A DNA stretch of 64,000 bases from Sipunculus nudus (taxonomy: Eukaryota > Annelida > Sipuncula > Golfingiida > Sipunculidae), in NCBI GenBank assembly GCA_026874595.1, contig CM049313.1:55412159-55476158 (forward strand). Reading direction: 5' to 3'. Of this stretch, positions 1-12,658 are shown in pieces (the stretch's first letter is position 1; each line of letters starts with the position of its first letter). Below the pieces are notes generated by a model that worked only from the letters and a program-made list of their open reading frames with translations, had not been told where the DNA came from and searched no databases. The translations under genes were made by a program, and so were the position numbers.

Positions 1-565
1 CGGCCACTTTGCGTTATAATGTATAATTTCTAAGGATTTATGATAAAATATGGGAAATTACCCCCCCCCCCCCAACTTAGGAAACACTAATTGTTATCGT
101 TTCCGAAAATTCAAATACAATAAAGGGGTTTCCGAGGCGTGGCCACGGAAGAGTTACGTGACGAAAGTCCAGTGATACCGCCATCAATTGTGATCTTCAC
201 TAATCTTAGCTATTGATAAAAAAACAAAAACAAAAAAAAACCAACAAAATATAGTTTGTGAGTGTGAATGAGATGCTTATTGCGAAAGCATAAACGAAAA
301 AAGCAAGTATCTGCTGGCATGCTTTGTTTTTTTCCTTATCCCTGTTCCCAAAAAGGCCATGTAAAATATACCTTCACAATGCAACATTTCCGTTTGTCAA
401 GATGAAAACAAGCCTGATGGCTAATTCGAAAAGGGGACATTTGTATACAATTAGACCATTGTATGATAGCAAAGCGTGATTTCTTATACTTAAATATACT
501 AGATGAAATCTGCTAAATAAATGCAACTTTCCCGTTTGCATGCTGGAGATATTTGATAGATTGAT

Positions 566-573
566 AAGCCAAA
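566..573. repeat. 8-bp target-site duplication, left (hAT copy 1)
   Basis: AAGCCAAA, identical to 2823-2830 on the other side of the element. Confidence 0.85.
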
Positions 574-1058
574 TAGGGCTGGGTATCGGTTCGCCTCTTC
601 ATATACAATACGTATTGCGATATAGTTAATTCGATACCGATACGTATTGACGATACGTTCATTTTTCTTTGTATACCATTTCTAAATAAAAGCTCTGTTT
701 CTTGTTTTTAGATATATTTTTGTATTTTAACATACAACATATTTAGTATGCTATGCACTTAAGCAGCTTAAGTTTGATATTAAATAGATAATCAGACCAG
801 TTGATTTAAATTATAAAAATCTATCTAATCAAGACTACCAAAATATACCCCCCCCCTCCCCCATGCACAAACACTTTTTAGTGCGTTTGGCGGGGAAGAT
901 CATAGGCTGTGTTTTTATGTCATGTAATTACACAGTTTTGTATATTTCTGTGAATATGAATCCCATTAGTCACTCTCCTGTTTGTACAGGATTTGTCCCC
1001 AGGCTTTAACCATTTATTTGACATTTGATGTCCAACGCGGGAGTTCCGAGTAACCTAT

Positions 1059-1351
1059 GACTTGCGGCGTAAAGATTTTCAAAGTAATTCATAATCTAAG
1101 TCCAGTGTATAATAAACAGTACTTCACTACACCTATTTCTGGCCGTGTCACTAGACTAGCTAGCTATGGACTGGCACTGCCGGTAACAAATGGTGTTACG
1201 TATGGAACCACTCGCTAAAACATTTTGGTACTATGCTTTGGAATTCTCTTCTGATACACTATAAAAATGCAGAGTCCCTTAGTTCCTTCAAAATAAAGTT
1301 ATCGTACTGTAAAGAGACATCCTACAGTTGTAATCTGTGTAATACTTAATA
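1059..1351 (+). pseudogene. LINE ORF2 C-terminal remnant inside hAT copy 1 (frameshifted)
   Basis: Collinear with 51053-51346, but GGAACCACTCGC replaces GGTACCCACTCGC, a one-base loss that breaks the frame before the GTMLWNS-type motif. It never encoded a complete protein in this location. Confidence 0.55.
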
Positions 1352-1441
1352 TCACTTTGTAAAAATTGACATCCTTCTTTGGGCCGTATGCCATTTCCCA
1401 TTTGTTTTGTCACTTCATGTCTTATTGTGATTTTTTTCAAT

Positions 1442-2291
1442 TGTTACGGAACCAAATATTAACAGATCACGTAGAAGTGACGAACATAAATTTTGTAAAG
1501 GAGATAAAAAATCAGATTCTGTAACACTAGGCAGCTTGAAATGTCTAGGGGAATGAATAAAGAAGTCAGTGAGTTTTTTTTTTGTTAACAAATAATTATA
1601 TTTATTCTTAAAACAATCCTAACATTAAAATTCACTAAATCAATTCTATTACACAGTATAACAACAGTACAACAGTAAATCACCACTGTCAACGTACAAC
1701 CCAGATGAACAGTTCACACAATTCTTCTCAGAGAATAACAGTCCAGTTCATTTACAAAATCAATCCGTTGTAATCCCAAAGTGAAGTTCTTGTTATAATC
1801 CCGTAAGCAAACTGGAGACTATATAAGATCCGTCACAAATTTTGAAGAATATCTATAACTGCCGCACCTATCTGAAAAGGTCCACAACTGACTTACACGC
1901 TTCTGTATCCGCTGGAATATTTCTCTCCTCTCTCTTGGCTCTAAAAACAGCCTATTTATTTAACCTTTCACCTCAAGCCGAGAACTTTCCATTTCTCGAA
2001 CAATCCAAAGAAACCAATAGTACTCACGTTACAGAAAACATCTAGAACAACATCGCTGTGTTTCTACATCTCAGGGTTCACACATGGGCCGGCTCGGCTC
2101 GGCCAGGCGAGAAAGCCCCAGAGTAGCATGACCGCTGTGTCTACACGTGGGCCGCACCGGCCAGCTAGAACTAAAAACGCTGTAGCATAGCAACTCCAGG
2201 GCTTGAGCCAAACACGGATCAGAACGTCAACAGCGCACAATAAAAGAGACATGTCAACAGCTCACAATAAAACAGACAACACAATGTAACA
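1442..2291 (-). mobile_element. Solo LTR inside hAT copy 1 (antisense)
   Basis: On this strand it starts TGTTACGGAACC and ends GTAACA, so its termini are TGTTAC...GTAACA, and it is flanked by a 4-bp direct repeat CAAT (1438-1441 and 2292-2295). Read on the minus strand it aligns along its length with the independent solo LTR at 24800-25617. Shared landmarks include a GGGGCTTT.TCGCCTGGCCGAG block, a TATA-like AAATAAATAGG followed by a purine tract, an AATAAA, and a common 3' part (CTGACTTCTTTATTCATTCCCC). The layout suits U3-R-U5 of a Ty3/gypsy-like or retrovirus-like element. No internal retroelement region adjoins it. Confidence 0.75.
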
Positions 2292-2822
2292 CAATATGAA
2301 TTGGTCACTGTAATTTATAAGGACTATAAATCAAATGTTAATCGCATTATACAACTTCATGCTTAACTGTAATCCTTAAAATTGATTAGACTTGAGATAC
2401 TTATTTTTATGTAATGTATTGTTATTATTATTTTTAATAACGTATGATAAGAGTGTGGTCGGTCATAATAGCCTATGGTTAATGTTGTCTTTGTTTGTAA
2501 AAACCGACATTAAATAAGATATTTGTATTATATTGAATTGTCAGTATCATTCTCCTATTATCGCTCACATGTGCTTGCTTGTCATGAAAGTACTGACGTG
2601 CATGCGTATATACATTTATTAACAAGTCTTAAAAGCCAAAGCAACAAATATACAGTGCATTTAGATTTATAAATCGTCATGGTTATATTTAAAGTTAGAG
2701 TTATATCCCTAAGCATTAGCAATCAATCGATACGACCAATACAGCATGCAACGCATTTCGATTATCGTATCGACGTCGTGTATCGATTCGAATCGATATA
2801 TCAATATATTCATACAACCCTA

Positions 2823-2830
2823 AAGCCAAA
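2823..2830. repeat. 8-bp target-site duplication, right (hAT copy 1)
   Basis: AAGCCAAA, identical to 566-573. Confidence 0.85.
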
Positions 2831-3791
2831 GACATTTGTTAGTGTAATGGCACAGCCGACATAAAGGAAAAATACCGGACAAACATTTGTTTGCTTGTAT
2901 TATCGTTGCCCGTATCACTTGTTTCAGAATATCCGAGGTAAGATATTCTCATACAATGCAACCTTTAGGTTTAGCGTTTCGGGCATATTTGCAAGTCTAA
3001 CAGTGAATCCTCGAATGCAGTTGAACGACTATAGCAGTGTTAGCATCTGTGCTTGAGCTTCCAAAGATGCAGTTACTGCTGGTTTATTGCATTAAATAGT
3101 GTTATGTATATTTTTTTCTTACCCTGCGCCACGCTGGCACATTCCTGTCTTGTTGTTTTCTTCTGCCACAACTGTTGTTATTTCGTCATGCCTGTCACAG
3201 GTCTAGATTCTAACCTGGCAGCGTTCCAAAATTCTTTCCGCCAATATTGATTACTCTGTTGCCGATATATAATTATCCATACCGCTTATACTAATGATGC
3301 TACCTGCAATACGTGGACTGCTTTCAGCTAAACCATATTATTTCGAATATGTATTCTAGCTTTGGACTGAGTTGCCAAAGGAAATTCTTGATGAAACATA
3401 TTATTGACTTATTTTCCTTCTTTTTGAGCAGTTTAATTTATTCGCTCAATTTGGCACAGCATAATTATTTATCATTAAACATATAGTTTTTAATTCGCTG
3501 ATGCAATACATTTAACTTCCTTTCACGAAAAGTAATTTTATGCCTAAATGTAGATTAAGAAGTTCTTCCTAGTATAACTATATACAGGGACTACACTGGG
3601 TGAATTAAATTATATTGGCCAAAAGTAGAGATGCGTAGCACTGCATAACTGGTTACAAAGATTTTTACTTTTTTTTAAATGCATTTAAAACATTTCTTTA
3701 AAATAAGAGACAGTGAAGAGTACTTTTTTATATTTTTGTTAATATAATTGAATTGTTTTATGAATGCAGTTGTGACTAGACTGTATGGCTG

Positions 3792-4075
3792 AACAATATT
3801 AATGCTAACATTGTTTCCTACCACAATAATTTTATATAATAAGAAGAAGAAGTAGTTAAATGTGTATTTTTAGCATATCTGCAGCTGTGATTTATCATTT
3901 ATGAATATTCATAAACCGGATGATTCAGTGACCATTGTAGAAGATTATTTCTATTTTTCAACTGGCAGCTTCTCACATTTTATCTGCACACTGTCTGTAA
4001 TTAAAATCACAATAAATGGTTTATATTGGCTTTTCATAGATAGTTGACATAAACAATATTGTCTGGAAGGATATA

Positions 4076-4136
<61 letters not shown>

Positions 4137-4140
4137 CTTG
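3792..4140. repeat. Local direct repeat, complete copy (R1 + R3 parts)
   Basis: 3792-3933 recurs at 4183-4325 (starting ACAATATTAATGCTAACATT), and 3934-4075 recurs at 5141-5282 (starting ATTGTAGAAGATTATTTC). A (TA)n tract at 4081-4136 follows. The linked pieces ATGGTTCAAAATCGAGCATG at about 4145 and 5288 also match. This looks like a short dispersed element present in two staggered copies, or a local duplication later split. No coding content. Confidence 0.7.
4081..4136. repeat. (TA)n microsatellite
   Basis: About 56 bp of alternating A and T inside the first copy of the local repeat. Confidence 0.95.
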
Positions 4141-4182
4141 AAATCATGGTTCAAAATCGAGCATGTAAACATGGTAAATATG

Positions 4183-4325
4183 ACAATATTAATGCTAACA
4201 TTGTTTCCTACCACAATAATTTTATATAATAATAAGAAGAAGTAGTTAAATGTGTATTTTTAGCACATCTGCAGCTGTGACTTATCATTCATGAATATTC
4301 ATAAGCCGGATGATTCTCTCACCAT
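4183..4325. repeat. Local direct repeat, second copy of the R1 part
   Basis: Nearly identical to 3792-3933, with small differences such as AATAAGAAGAAG against AAGAAGAAGAAG. Confidence 0.7.
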
Positions 4326-5140
4326 TCGGACATGTATTATGTGACTATGTCAATTTCGAGTAAGCGCCTCTTTTCCGTAGCATATATGTCTTGGCACACC
4401 GCCTAATCGGTTGTGGTTGACACAGATTTTTAACTGTTAGTAGATAAGATAGGTCATTTGGAAAGGGCATTTCCCAATAAGACTAGTGTCATCCATCACA
4501 TAGTATGGATTAAACATGCACTTCACTGGTCTAAGTAATCTATATAAACGCAGCAGTATCCATTTTCATGCAGTCTTATTCCAAAGAAAATATTATCGAA
4601 GCAATCTCTCTCGGGTCGTTTATTTTAAAACTACAAAATTTTAAACATTCCACAAAGTATAAGAAAATATAAATACTTTTACATCAAATTCTTATAACGG
4701 GTAGACGTCCGTAACGGATTTCTTTTACTGGCGCCGTGCCAACCCTTTTAGTGGCAGGAGGGGACTCATCTTTTGTTTGATGACGTCAAAGTGAAATCGA
4801 CATAAGCGGGGCGCAAGGGCTGTTGTTACCGCTTCAATACAATAATGCACAAAGAATGGAATATAATTACATATAAATATTGTTCCACAATACATCACAA
4901 ACAGTTTTTTTTTTTTTTTTTTTTTTTTACTTTTCTTTTTATTGTTAAACGCCTGTTCGATTTCGTAAAAAAAAATAAAAAAAAGGAACACTACAAAATC
5001 ATCTTTTATAATTTTGAATGTTTAAGCCAAGGAAATGGTTTGCTTGGATACATAAATATAGGCTACCTATTAGCGTAGAGCTATCCACGAGAGAGGCTTA
5101 CATATTTGGCTTGCAGTGTTATGTCCTCACTTCAGTTTTC

Positions 5141-5328
5141 ATTGTAGAAGATTATTTCCATTTTTCAACTGGCAACTTCTCACATTTTATCTGCACACTG
5201 TCTGTAAATAAATCACAATTAATGGTTTACATTGGCTTTTTCATAGATAGTTGACATAAACAATATTGTCTGGAAGGATATTCTTATATGGTTCAAAATC
5301 GAGCATGTAAACATGGTAAACATGACAG
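5141..5328. repeat. Local direct repeat, second copy of the R3 part
   Basis: Matches 3934-4075 plus the ATGGTTCAAAATCGAGCATG tail at about 4145-4183. The (TA)n tract present in the first copy is missing here: the sequence passes from GGATATTCTTAT straight to ATGGTTC. Confidence 0.7.
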
Positions 5329-5465
5329 CTTGTATAATCATCTTTCACTTGCGCTTTTGTAATTAGATTTGCACTCTGCACCTTTTCTTCCCAAAACGCC
5401 ATCAAATCATTTATATGTATATATACTGTGCGTATACTGCATGGTCTTTAGTGCATTCAAGCATT

Positions 5466-6254
5466 TGTAGCTCAGCTGACTAAAGGTCATCTGAGCTATA
5501 GCCATGGCCCGTCGTCCGTTAACAGGCATCGTTTTTAAACCGTTGGATGTACGAATCCAAAATCTACCATACAGTTAGATGTCCCCAAAATCTCCTACCA
5601 TACCGAAAATTCGGTCACTAGTACTTCTTTACTTCGAGATATTAAGGGCAACCTATAATTTCCCATTAAAGCCCATTATTACACTTCAAGACTGCCTAAT
5701 ATCAAAACCACTGCTCTGTTTTTTTTATTATATTTATAATACATATTTCTTTATATATTTCCTATGTACATACCAGAAATTATTTCAGTATTGAACAGTT
5801 TTTGAAAGTTATGGACCCAAACATAATGCACAATGTAAACAATTAAGGAAATATGTTTACTCACTTAACATGAGAATTGTTGAAGCTTGATAGTTTCTTT
5901 ATCGAAATTTAATTGTAAACCCAAAATTAGATCTGAATTTTGCCAATTATCAGTCTAAATCATAACCTTAAATTTTGCCCAAATTTGAGCATGGCGCAGT
6001 TTTTTCCTGTAAGTGCTGTGGATTTAATTTTCACAGCATATTTACATTAGCATATTATCTATAAAAAATGGGAAACCAATTTATTAAAAACTATAGATTT
6101 TATTTATGTTTTCAAGCACTATGTTAAGTGTTGTATACCTCAAGCCAGTAGGATGCAGCTCCCAATGCTGTTATGCAATCGTTTCAATCCTGGCCAGGTT
6201 CCTCTGTCTAGGTGAGCTTTGTCAGGCTGTCTAAAGTAATTAGCACATAGAGCA

Positions 6255-6302
<48 letters not shown>

Positions 6303-7121
6303 CCATTTTTGAAAGACTTGTTCAGTAAACAAGATGAATCATATAACTTCACATTTTTCAGCAACTAGCAGTAACAACAGAGACCCCCCCCCCCCCCCAC
6401 ACACACACACCTTCAATAAACAGGACTAACAAACAAGATGAGTCTTATTATTTCAATGTTTATTGGAAACTGGATCAATTTTGAAATTAATTTTTAGAGA
6501 AATGCAGTATTTGAAGCCTAATATTCAAATGTGATAAAGTGTACATTCTAATGTATGTGCTCATTGACATGTAAAGATTAAATAATATATAGTTTGTACC
6601 ATTTCATTCATATCTCCTAAAGTTGGCTTGGCCTTGCTTTGAATAACACTGTTAAACTTAGTTAATCAGGACTATTGAGCAAACTTTCGTGGGATTAATC
6701 TTTGGCTCATATGGTCATATATTTAACTATTGAATACTTAATTATATTCATAATTTGTTTGTTTATGAAATGTACCCTTTCATATACCCTAGGGCCCATT
6801 TTATTCATATTGCATCATTCAATTGATTCAGGCCATAAGTTTCATTTTTTACACAGTGCAAATGTGATTTATACCCTAATTTTGGTAAAGCTAATTTGAT
6901 TTTTTACAGTTTTTTATTTCAGTTAATAAATTAATGTTTATTATTATACTTTTTCTAGTGTCTGTTATTCTGTGTTTTACAGGGTTTCATTTTAGCAGGG
7001 CCATTTCCTCATAGCTTATCAAATGCTTATATATATGAAAGAACAAACGAAATAAGTATATATGCATTTACTAAATTTTTACAAATTCAGCTGAGCGACA
7101 TGACTAATTGGTCTCTTGTTC
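5466..7121. mobile_element. Dispersed element family A, copy 1
   Basis: The 5' end reads TAGCTCAGCTGACTAAAGGT with a partner TCATCTGAGCTATAG, forming a short hairpin. The 3' end reads TTCAGCTGAGCG(A), followed by a GGTCTCTTGTT-like tail. The ends AGCTCAGCTGA and TCAGCTGAGC are inverted repeats. The interior aligns with copies at 26693 and 42974 (for example AGATGTCCCCAAAATCTCCT and CACTTCAAGACTGCCTAAT). A (TC)n run lies at about 6255-6298. No transposase is recognisable, so it is a non-autonomous or decayed element of a class I cannot name. Confidence 0.7.
6255..6298. repeat. (TC)n microsatellite in element A copy 1
   Basis: About 44 bp of TC dinucleotides. A translated RERERE peptide across it is an artefact. 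Confidence 0.9.
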
Positions 7122-10100
7122 CTGTTGTCAGGCTTTGTAGAACATATCCAGTACAAATATTGACAACAGTTTGGGCATGAGACAACCAGGACAAACCATA
7201 TTATTGAGCTTTGCTTATGGATCAACTGCTACCTTTAGCCCTTTGTTTATTTTTCTAAACATGACCATTTGGATATTAGCCACCATTTCGTCTAACATTA
7301 ATGTATATATTCATTCCATTTTTATCTTATAATTGGCTTCCCGGCCACACCGGACTCAGGAAAACATGGAAAAGGGGTTTCCATTATCCAAGTCAGAGAA
7401 ATAACGGAATTGAGAATAATATCACAAATCAGAGAAAAATCGTAATTGTGTTGTCCTACAAGGGAATATTATATACTTTTTATTATGTATCATCATCAAA
7501 ACTAGCTGATTGACGATTGACTCTGGCGGGTTTTAGTGTGGAACTCTTTGGATTCCAAAGACAGCACATGCTATAGTCAATGTACAATAATTGTATTTTA
7601 AATTCATCAATTAGTTTTATTGCACTAAATTCTTTTCTTTGTAAAGACATTAAATTGTGTCAAACTAGAAATATATCTAAACGTTTTCCATCAAAATTTG
7701 AAAATTCATCAGGGTTTTATCGGGGAAAATTAAGTGAATTTGTTTTCATGAAATTCTTAGAATACTATAAAATGTTAGCTACCAGTTATTCACACTGAAC
7801 ATCCCAAGTTAATTTTTCATATATTTTAAAACGTCGTAAGTCTTTCCTAGTGCTCGCGGTTGTACTCAATAAAGTGATATGTTATATTATGGGTTGTTAA
7901 TGCCTGTGGTGAACCATTTATAATCTCCCGAAATTGTGGCAGTAATTTTAACAATTAGTTGAATCAGGCAAGTGTGCATACTATATGTTGTACCGTTACT
8001 TTCCTGTAAAACGCGTCATGATTTGTTTTCGCAGGTCTTTCCTGAGCGCCTAATGGGCATTTGATGTTATTTCTAAGATATGTGCTTAACAGTTTATGTT
8101 TTAATTAAATACGTCAAAATGTTTAAGTAATTTAGCACCTTGTAACGGGCTTTAGTGTAGACCAAATGCCAACGCCAGACAGTCTGCGGGTGTCAGGATT
8201 TATCTAACAAATGGATGGAACGGCCCGCTGTTCTCTGAACCAATTAGCCGCAGCACACAAACAAGATTCACCAGAAGACAGCAACCACGGCTGGTGGAAG
8301 CCAAAAGTAATCAGGAGAAGTAGCCAGCAGGCTATTACACAGCCCACCGTGATCTGCTGCACTACTTTCATAAAACAACCCGGGTAATGACGGGACCCAG
8401 CCCTGAAAGCCGCCTGACAGGTTTAATCTGCCTCTATCTCTTTCAAGTTATTTGTTCCCAGACTGTTTAGCAAAAAGGGGAAACTAAGATTATCCTCTAG
8501 ATTTGGTTAGTCGCCTCGTTTACGGCTCCTGATGATGGTATTACGTGCAGGGTCATGGGGTTGAGGGTAATATGTCTGAATTAATAGCACACCCTATAAT
8601 AATATTTCTTCGAGCATTTATTTTCAAATACACATTAAATTGGATTTACGAAATATCATAGAAAGTATTATTTTGGTACATTCATATAATTCATGCTCAC
8701 ATGCTCAAATAACTTACAATCGTCTTGCATGAAAGAAGTTCATATTATTTCAACAAATATTACGATGAAGAATAATAACAAGAGCATTAAACCCAGGTAT
8801 GTGCTTCGTAATCATTGTCTGTTTACAACATGGTGAAGTAGGCGCATCCTTGCTCTCAAAACTTTGTACAGGAGCCCTTAGCCGTAAGGGATTACATGGT
8901 CCGGAGGACTTTTCCGAACCGTTATTCTTTTATGTTCATAATTAAGAATAAAAAGCTGAGGGTCTGACGATATAAACAAAAAGTAGAATAGTGCCTGCTG
9001 TTAACATTTGGAATGTACCCTTCTACTCGATACTAACTTTATAATCTCAATAGTATTGTATCAATTCAAAACTGCTAGAGAGTTAATTGTATAATAATCA
9101 ATTAAAATGGAAAATCAAAGGAAGTCAAAATGCTGTATCCATAGTACTAGGGCATGTTCGATTAAAATGTAATGGCGACAAATAGGCGCATAGCAGCTGC
9201 CTGGTAAATGTGAAACAATAACATGGGATTATAGCTGATATTTTTGTTGGTCTGACGCTCTGATGAAGAGTGTGTATTTATTATATTATATCATATTAGA
9301 TTGTAGTATTTTATATTATATTTGATGCATTTTGTAACCATTATGTTGGTGAACTAAGTGTAATCAGTAAAGACAGTATCTAAGAGAATGACTATATTTA
9401 CATGTATATGATATCAGAGGGGACTGCAATACTTCTGAAGGTTCAATGAGGTGACTGAAATAGCTCTGAAAGATTCATTAAGTGTTAAGCCGGTAATATA
9501 TTAAAGCACGAATGCCAAGGAAGAGAACCCTCAAAAGTACACTGTATCAACATGCAACGCAAGGAAAAAAAATATAAGATATCGTTGAAACGTAGAAAAT
9601 CAAAGCAGGCCTCGCATACAGCCAGTTTCTCAGATTATCTATGATTTGTACGATGTCGTTGGAAATTGAAAGGTATCACTGCGTAAGGTACAAGATCGTA
9701 GCATTGAGGGGTATCAGATCGTAGCGTAGGAAAACACATTAAACCTTTTCGAATCGTATTTTGGGTAATGTTAACAAAAACAGGGGATGCAGTTGGGCTT
9801 ATTCTACGAATTTATATTGACAATAGGATAAAGTCTAGGAGTATGGGGAATGGTAGCTGGAAATCACAGACAATCTCACACAGTTGTACATATTGTAAAC
9901 GATTACAAATAGTCGCAGGGTACCGCATTGTGGAGAAGGAAGGTCCTTTTCTGCGATAATTCAAGATGGTGTAGGCAAATCGAAACTCATAGAAAAAAAA
10001 ACCACAGCGCGTGAGGCCTACTTCAGACAATGTGCTTGTCTTGGGTGGTCCCAAAACACCGTAAACAATTGCAAACAGTCATTGTATAATATAAGAAATT

Positions 10101-11174
10101 GTCATCTTCCATTGCCTTACCAAGGTGTCACACACGTGTTTCTTGAGGGGGGGGGGGGTTCCCATGTTGCCATGTGCTTTGGTTTCCTGTGATTGTTTAC
10201 CACTGTAAATCGGGGGGAATCTCAGAAAAGACTGTCCAAGGTAGTCAGAGGAAATCTTCCCAACAACTGTCTCAGGAAATCGCAATCTTGACAATGACTG
10301 TTTTAGGAAATCGGAAGAAATCGTAATACGCCGCATTATAGAAAACCGTAGACAAAAATCCCAATATGCGAAGACTGCTTGATACATTGCTTTAGTGTTA
10401 TCTGTATAATGTAGTTTCCATGTTCATTTGGGGGACATGGTACGCTTGTACTTTAGGGATGAGAGCAAGTACAGGGTAAAACACTTATCTAAGGATATGG
10501 CCAAGTAAGTTAACAGAACAATAGCTTATAATGACATTTTTGAAAAAATGCCAAAAACAACTGTAAAAAGGCGGATTCACATTCAGGAGGACCGAAAACT
10601 GAAGTATTATGGACATTAATTAGATACGGTTTTAATCTAATTAATATATTTATATACAAAAGTATATAAAGAGAATGTTTACCATCGAACATTAATTAAC
10701 ATTCTTTCATAGTGGGAAAAATGTGTAGGATTTTCGCACCCGAATCAGGATATACATGAACATCAAGCTTCCAGGCCTAATACCCTGCCTGGCAAGGGGA
10801 ATGGATTGCAGCCGCCCGCCAAAGGTCGGTGGATTTCTGCGGGTCCTTTAGTTTTTACACCTCTGGAGACATGCGGGCGCCATCTGAACGTGTGAAAGTC
10901 CTCGTGTTAGTTATTATAACTATGTTTACGATCTAAGTAAAATAAAGAAAGTGTAATGTTTAACATTATTGTCAGGATCCCCGAACTAAGCTTTCATATG
11001 CGGCTCAGATTCATGCGTCAGCTAAATCACGTGTTTTTTTTTTTGTTGTTGACCAAATGCTGCTCCTTAAACCTATGATTAGGGCGAAGTCTACTGGAAA
11101 CAAAGTAATCGCCCTGTGTTACAATATAATCCAATGAAAATGAAATAATGTTGATGTGTTAGCCTAACCTTCCA

Positions 11175-11260
11175 AACATTTTCACCAAAATCCGTTCCTA
11201 ACATATACGTAAGATTCTAACGGACAAACCAACCAACGAACCAAGGAAAAAACTTTCATC
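11175..11260. repeat. Possible LINE 3'-tail-like fragment
   Basis: TTTTCACCAAAATCCGTTCC and GGACAAACCAACCAACGAACC resemble the widespread ATCCGTT...GGACAAACCAAC-type 3' tails of RTE-like LINEs. Only this short piece is seen. Recognition is from style, not alignment. Confidence 0.3.
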
Positions 11261-11764
11261 TTTCATCACCATAGAACCCGGCCATATTACGCGGAAACAT
11301 CCAGAGGGTCGTAAATCGTAAAATGGCGTTAATCAAATCAGATATTTAATCAAGATTGATAATGTGCGTGTTTGTATTGTTTTTATCTTATTTTAGTTCT
11401 TTCCTCGGATAACTGCGCTTGGGCCCTTGATGTCGACATAACCTTATCTCTTTGCCACCGGGGAATGGCCTCGGACGAAGGCCTGTTATCTCTGAATACC
11501 GTCTACTCCCCAGATGGCACGTAAAGTCCTCTGTTTTCTGCCAATATTTGAAAATGCTTTTTCGTGATTGCTTTCTGTGGCCATTTCTCGAGGTTGTTTT
11601 AGAGACATATTTGATTCACATATCCAGGGTAATATTTTTATTTGCAGCTGGGAATAGTTGGCTTTTTATCGGGATGATGGCAAATGGATGTAATAAAGAA
11701 AATACAATAAAGTTCATTTTAACAAAAGGATGCATATACATCAATTTTGTCAGACAAAGGCCTT

Positions 11765-11766
<2 letters not shown>

Positions 11767-11814
<48 letters not shown>
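11767..11814. repeat. (TA)n microsatellite, left of the Tigger-like element
   Basis: About 48 bp of TA directly abutting the left end of the element at 11815. Confidence 0.95.
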
Positions 11815-11818
<4 letters not shown>

Positions 11819-12598
11819 AGAACGCCTGCTAACGGCCACGCCTCAATAACGGTATATACATCTATAACGGTCCGATTTTCCGGTCCTGAATTTTCGACCG
11901 TTATATTTCATGATCATTTTGTTGTCAATTACGGTCACTCCTCTATTCACGGCCAGGTCTCTCGGTCCCGCAGGCCGGGAAACGCCTCAATTACGGTCAG
12001 GGGCAGTGACTCCTAATATGGGCTCAACAAATCGAGCGGCCACTTCTGACCTCAATATCATTTCACAAGGGTCCGCTCTCACATATTCCTCTCTGTTAAT
12101 GAGTGCCTGAATAAAGGTAAGCACTCGACCGTGACTGAGATGTTTGACACGGAGCCAGCGTCGCACTACCCCACTCAGCCTCATTAGTATGCACAATAGT
12201 AAGGCATGTGTTCCCACCAGCGGGTATGTTTGGCAATCAGTCGTGCGAGCCTGATCTTTATCTGGATGTTAGTATGCTTTGATGGATACAAAGGGCTTCT
12301 CAACATTTTTACAAATATTATTGATATACAATCTGTTTGTGCTTTATAACAAACACTGTATTTGTATATATTGTTGGTAACGTGATTGTAATTTTTTTAT
12401 ATATTTTTTTATTGATAACAGTCATTATACTAATACTCTGTATATACATTTATTTTCTGGATTGAAATAAAGATTTGAACTTGGTTTCGTGTAACATCTT
12501 AACCCCCTTATCCTGGTCAAGTCCTGTATAACGGCCACTCCTGTATTAAGGACACTTTCATCCAGTCCCGATGGTGACCGTAATACAGGCGTTCTACT

Positions 12599-12600
<2 letters not shown>
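11815..12600. mobile_element. Tigger/pogo-like non-autonomous DNA transposon
   Basis: The left end AAGTAGAACGCCTGCTAACG and the right end ACCGTAATACAGGCGTTCTACTG are inverted repeats (CAGTAGAACGCCTG on the right, with C to A at the left tip). Repeated internal motifs (TAACGGCC, AATTACGGTCA) match the style of Tigger/pogo-like Tc1/mariner superfamily ends, which insert at TA. Both flanks are (TA)n tracts, consistent with insertion into one tract. About 0.8 kb with no transposase ORF, so it would need a partner element in trans. Confidence 0.65.

Positions 12601-12601
<1 letters not shown>

Positions 12602-12654
<53 letters not shown>
12602..12654. repeat. (TA)n microsatellite, right of the Tigger-like element
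   Basis: About 53 bp of TA directly abutting the right end of the element. Confidence 0.95.

Positions 12655-12658
<4 letters not shown>

Larger units (their letters stand above)
574..2822. mobile_element. hAT-like non-autonomous DNA transposon, copy 1
   Basis: The 5' end is TAGGGCTGGGTATCGG and the 3' end CAACCCTA (CAGCCCTA in copy 2), an 8-bp terminal inverted repeat with one mismatch. It is flanked by a perfect 8-bp direct repeat AAGCCAAA at 566-573 and 2823-2830. Eight-bp target duplications and TAGGG/CAGGG-type termini are typical of hAT transposons. Subterminal sequence at both ends is full of CGATA/TATCG motifs that could be transposase-binding repeats. No transposase ORF is visible. 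The interior holds a LINE 3'-terminal coding remnant (about 1050-1350, with a frame break) and an antisense solo LTR (1442-2291), both shared with copy 2. Confidence 0.85.

Noticed and set aside
2064-2252. 62-codon minus-strand frame conserved with 51955-52143
   Set aside because: The conservation is explained by the two copies of the LTR within the hAT element. It has no domain and no independent support.
5466-7121. Possibility that the AGCTCAGCTGAC...TCATCTGAGCTATAG hairpin is a structured RNA or riboswitch
   Set aside because: The same hairpin starts every family A copy, so it is the element's terminal structure.
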